From Polyangiaceae bacterium (GTDB lineage Bacteria; Myxococcota_A; Polyangia; Polyangiales; Polyangiaceae), in NCBI GenBank assembly GCA_020848455.1, contig JADLAB010000269.1, positions 1-64,000 of the forward strand: a stretch of DNA of 64,000 bases, read 5' to 3'. Positions 62,390 through 64,000 of this stretch are shown here, in pieces (the first letter of the stretch is position 1; each line of letters opens with the position of its first letter). Both the position numbers and the translations under genes were made by a program. Under the pieces are notes generated by a model that saw only the letters and a list, made by a program, of their open reading frames with translations, had not been told where the DNA came from and ran no database searches.

Positions 62390-63406
62390 ATGCGGCGCGC
62401 AGGTTTGACGCTGCTCGTGGCCTCGTGGCTCGTCGCGGCTGCTGCCCGCCCCGCATGCGCCCAGCCCACGGAAGTGACGCCACAGGCCAAAGAGACCGCC
62501 CGCGCTCTCTACCGAACGGGCAACGACCGCTACCTGAACGGCGATCTCGAAGGGGCGCTCCAAGCGTTCGAGGGGGCGTACCGGATCATGCCCGCTCCGA
62601 CCACGGCGCTCGGTCTTGGCAAGACCCAGCTGAAGGTCGGTCAGCTCGTCAAGGCTCGGGACACGCTCCTCGCCGCGACCCGCTACCCTGCGGAGCCCGA
62701 GGAGCCCGCGTCGTTCGCGCTCGCCCGCAACGAGGCTACCGGGCTCGCCGAGGACTTGGCCGGCCGCATCCCGTCGCTCGTCGTGCGCGTGATCGACTCC
62801 GACGGCGCTGTCGTACCCGCGGCCCTGTTGCGCATCGACGGCGTGCCCGTCGCCGCGAACGTGTGGGCCTACCCACTGAAGCTCGACCCAGGGGTGCACG
62901 CGCTGAGCGCCTCGGCGCCGGGGCTGGACGCGGCGGAGCGGCAGCTCGAGCTCGGCGAGCGCGAGACGCGCGTCGTCGACCTCGTGCTGGCGGTGCGGGC
63001 GGAGCGGCCCGCCGCAGCCGCCTCTTCCCCCGCTCTGCCTGCCGGCGCTCCGCCACCCGATCCTGCGGGCGGCGTGTCCGCGCTCGTCTGGGCCGGCGTC
63101 GCCATCGGGAGCGTCGGGCTCGTCGTCGGCACGGTCGGTGGTGTCGTGTCGCTCGTCGCGGCCGGCGAGCTGAAGGACATGTGCGATCCGGACATGACCT
63201 GTCCCTCGCACGCGGGTGCCATCAAGACCCGCTCGCTCGTGGCGGCTCACGTGTCGACCGCTGGTTTTGCGGTCGCGGGCCTGGGCGCGCTGCTCGGCGC
63301 CGTCGGAGCCGCAGTGTCGTTCGCGCCGAGCGACCCTGGCGTGAGCGAGGTCGGCTGGCGGCTCGTGCTGGGTCCATCGGCGGCGCGCGTCGAGGGGGCG
63401 TTCTGA
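62390..63406 (+). CDS. Exported TPR/PEGA-like protein
   Basis: 338 residues from MRRAGLTLL. Signal peptide to about 25 (ACAQP). A TPR-type helical part (about 30-130; ALYRTGNDRYLNGDLEGALQ, then AFEGAYRIM) is followed by a PEGA-like beta domain (about 135-215; LLRIDGVPVAAN, LKLDPGVHALSASAPG) and two Ala/Gly-rich hydrophobic segments (VWAGVAIGSVGLVVGTVGGVV; VSTAGFAVAGLGALLGAVG). This family commonly sits next to kinases in myxobacteria. It is translated right after the kinase and may be its envelope partner. Confidence 0.85.
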   Translation: MRRAGLTLLVASWLVAAAARPACAQPTEVTPQAKETARALYRTGNDRYLNGDLEGALQAFEGAYRIMPAPTTALGLGKTQLKVGQLVKARDTLLAATRYPAEPEEPASFALARNEATGLAEDLAGRIPSLVVRVIDSDGAVVPAALLRIDGVPVAANVWAYPLKLDPGVHALSASAPGLDAAERQLELGERETRVVDLVLAVRAERPAAAASSPALPAGAPPPDPAGGVSALVWAGVAIGSVGLVVGTVGGVVSLVAAGELKDMCDPDMTCPSHAGAIKTRSLVAAHVSTAGFAVAGLGALLGAVGAAVSFAPSDPGVSEVGWRLVLGPSAARVEGAF

Positions 63407-64000
63407 TGCGTTTCCTTGCGCGGGCTCTCTTCGCTTCGAGCGTCGCGGGGGCGAGCTGCCACCTCATCGGGGGGGCGGACGAGTACACGGTGCGCGACGA
63501 AGCCGCCGGTGGAGGGGCAGGCGCCGCGGCGACCTCGAGCAGCCAGTCGGGCGCGGCGGGCGGGGGCGGGGCCACGCCCGAGGAGTGCCTGAACGGCGTC
63601 GATGATGACGGTGATGGCGACGCCGACTGCAAGGACCCCGACTGCGTCGCCTCGGGGTACCAGAGCGTGCAGGGCACGGCGGCGACGACGTTCGTGAGCG
63701 CCGGGACCTGTGGCGCAGAGCTCGTCGAGCACGTGTTCCACGACTGCGATGCGTGCGGGTGCGACGCCGATGTCGGCACGTGCACGCTCCAGGTGACGCT
63801 CTTCAAGAACGCGAGCTGCGATCCCAACATCGGCACGAACATCCAGTTCGACCCGTCCACCGGTACCTGCCAGGACGCACCCGCCTGCACGTGCCGGGAC
63901 ATTGCCGACTTCAAGAACGGCGGTGTCGTGAGCGCCGCCGGGGCCGCCGTGCCGGCGCTTGCCGCGCAGTGCAACCCCTCCGTGCCGACCGTCGTCGCCG
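63406..64000 (+). CDS. Exported Asp/Cys-rich protein (3' partial)
   Basis: The ATG overlaps the previous stop (TGATG). The frame is open to the window end (198 codons visible). Signal-like start MRFLARALFASSVAGASC, then a Gly/Ala/Ser linker. A calcium-loop-like motif NGVDDDGDGDADCKDPDC, frequent in myxobacterial surface proteins, is near residue 65. The rest is Cys-rich (DCDACGCDADVGTC, CTCRDIADF). Fourth gene of the FHA kinase operon. No family assigned. Confidence 0.75.
   Translation, partial: MRFLARALFASSVAGASCHLIGGADEYTVRDEAAGGGAGAAATSSSQSGAAGGGGATPEECLNGVDDDGDGDADCKDPDCVASGYQSVQGTAATTFVSAGTCGAELVEHVFHDCDACGCDADVGTCTLQVTLFKNASCDPNIGTNIQFDPSTGTCQDAPACTCRDIADFKNGGVVSAAGAAVPALAAQCNPSVPTVVA

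Overview
The window reads as a stretch of chromosome from a very GC-rich myxobacterium-type organism (Myxococcota, most likely the Polyangia side). Almost every codon of a real gene ends in G or C. The gene content also fits that group: seven Hanks-type Ser/Thr kinases plus a kinase remnant in 64 kb, many lipoproteins with poly-Thr or Gly-Thr linkers, a TIGR02265/DUF2378 protein (a family restricted to myxobacteria), PEGA and PilZ domains, and an IF3 with a long acidic tail like Myxococcus DsgA. I see no phage, insertion sequence, CRISPR array or plasmid gene. The taxonomic call is inference from content, not from a marker-gene tree.

Layout. 1-8.3 kb: a kinase fused to a cyclic-nucleotide-binding domain (5' end outside the window), a kinase with PEGA domains, polA and a third kinase. 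8.4-15.7 kb: a small basic protein with rpsT behind a near-consensus promoter, a C-terminal processing protease, a secreted serpin, a B12/radical SAM enzyme, SspB, a 56-residue protein next to a palindrome, an aspartoacylase-family enzyme and a lipoprotein. 15.7-17.7 kb is rearranged: inverted heptamer repeats, a truncated kinase and a partly duplicated membrane-protein unit. 17.7-24.3 kb: ArfB with an unknown partner, a large lipoprotein, a glycine-rich RRM protein, a prolyl oligopeptidase and a lipoprotein. 24.4-29.2 kb: a four-gene MacAB-TolC-like export operon with ATPase and permease on separate genes. 29.3-35.9 kb: a kinase, envelope proteins and tRNA-Ser. 35.9-42.3 kb: an M16 peptidase pair, infC, thrS and tRNA-Val.

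42.5-64 kb is rich in signalling genes. It has an orphan PAS histidine kinase; a zinc-ribbon/methyltransferase/membrane-kinase operon; nth; a TIGR03790 protein; a PilZ protein; an operon of DUF2378 protein, thiamine-diphosphate enzyme and hybrid histidine kinase with ATGA/GTGA junctions; a pair of citrate-synthase-like proteins; a membrane histidine kinase; a kinase-PilZ fusion; and, divergent from it, an operon of FHA-histidine kinase-receiver, Ser/Thr kinase, TPR/PEGA protein and lipoprotein that runs off the window end.

Genes are tightly packed. Co-directional partners often overlap by 4 to 8 bp, and several convergent pairs overlap or nearly touch at their stops. The most unusual content is the signalling wiring: three kinase fusions or operons that could link Ser/Thr phosphorylation with cyclic nucleotides, c-di-GMP and His-Asp phosphorelay, and an acetolactate-synthase-like enzyme placed inside a signalling operon.
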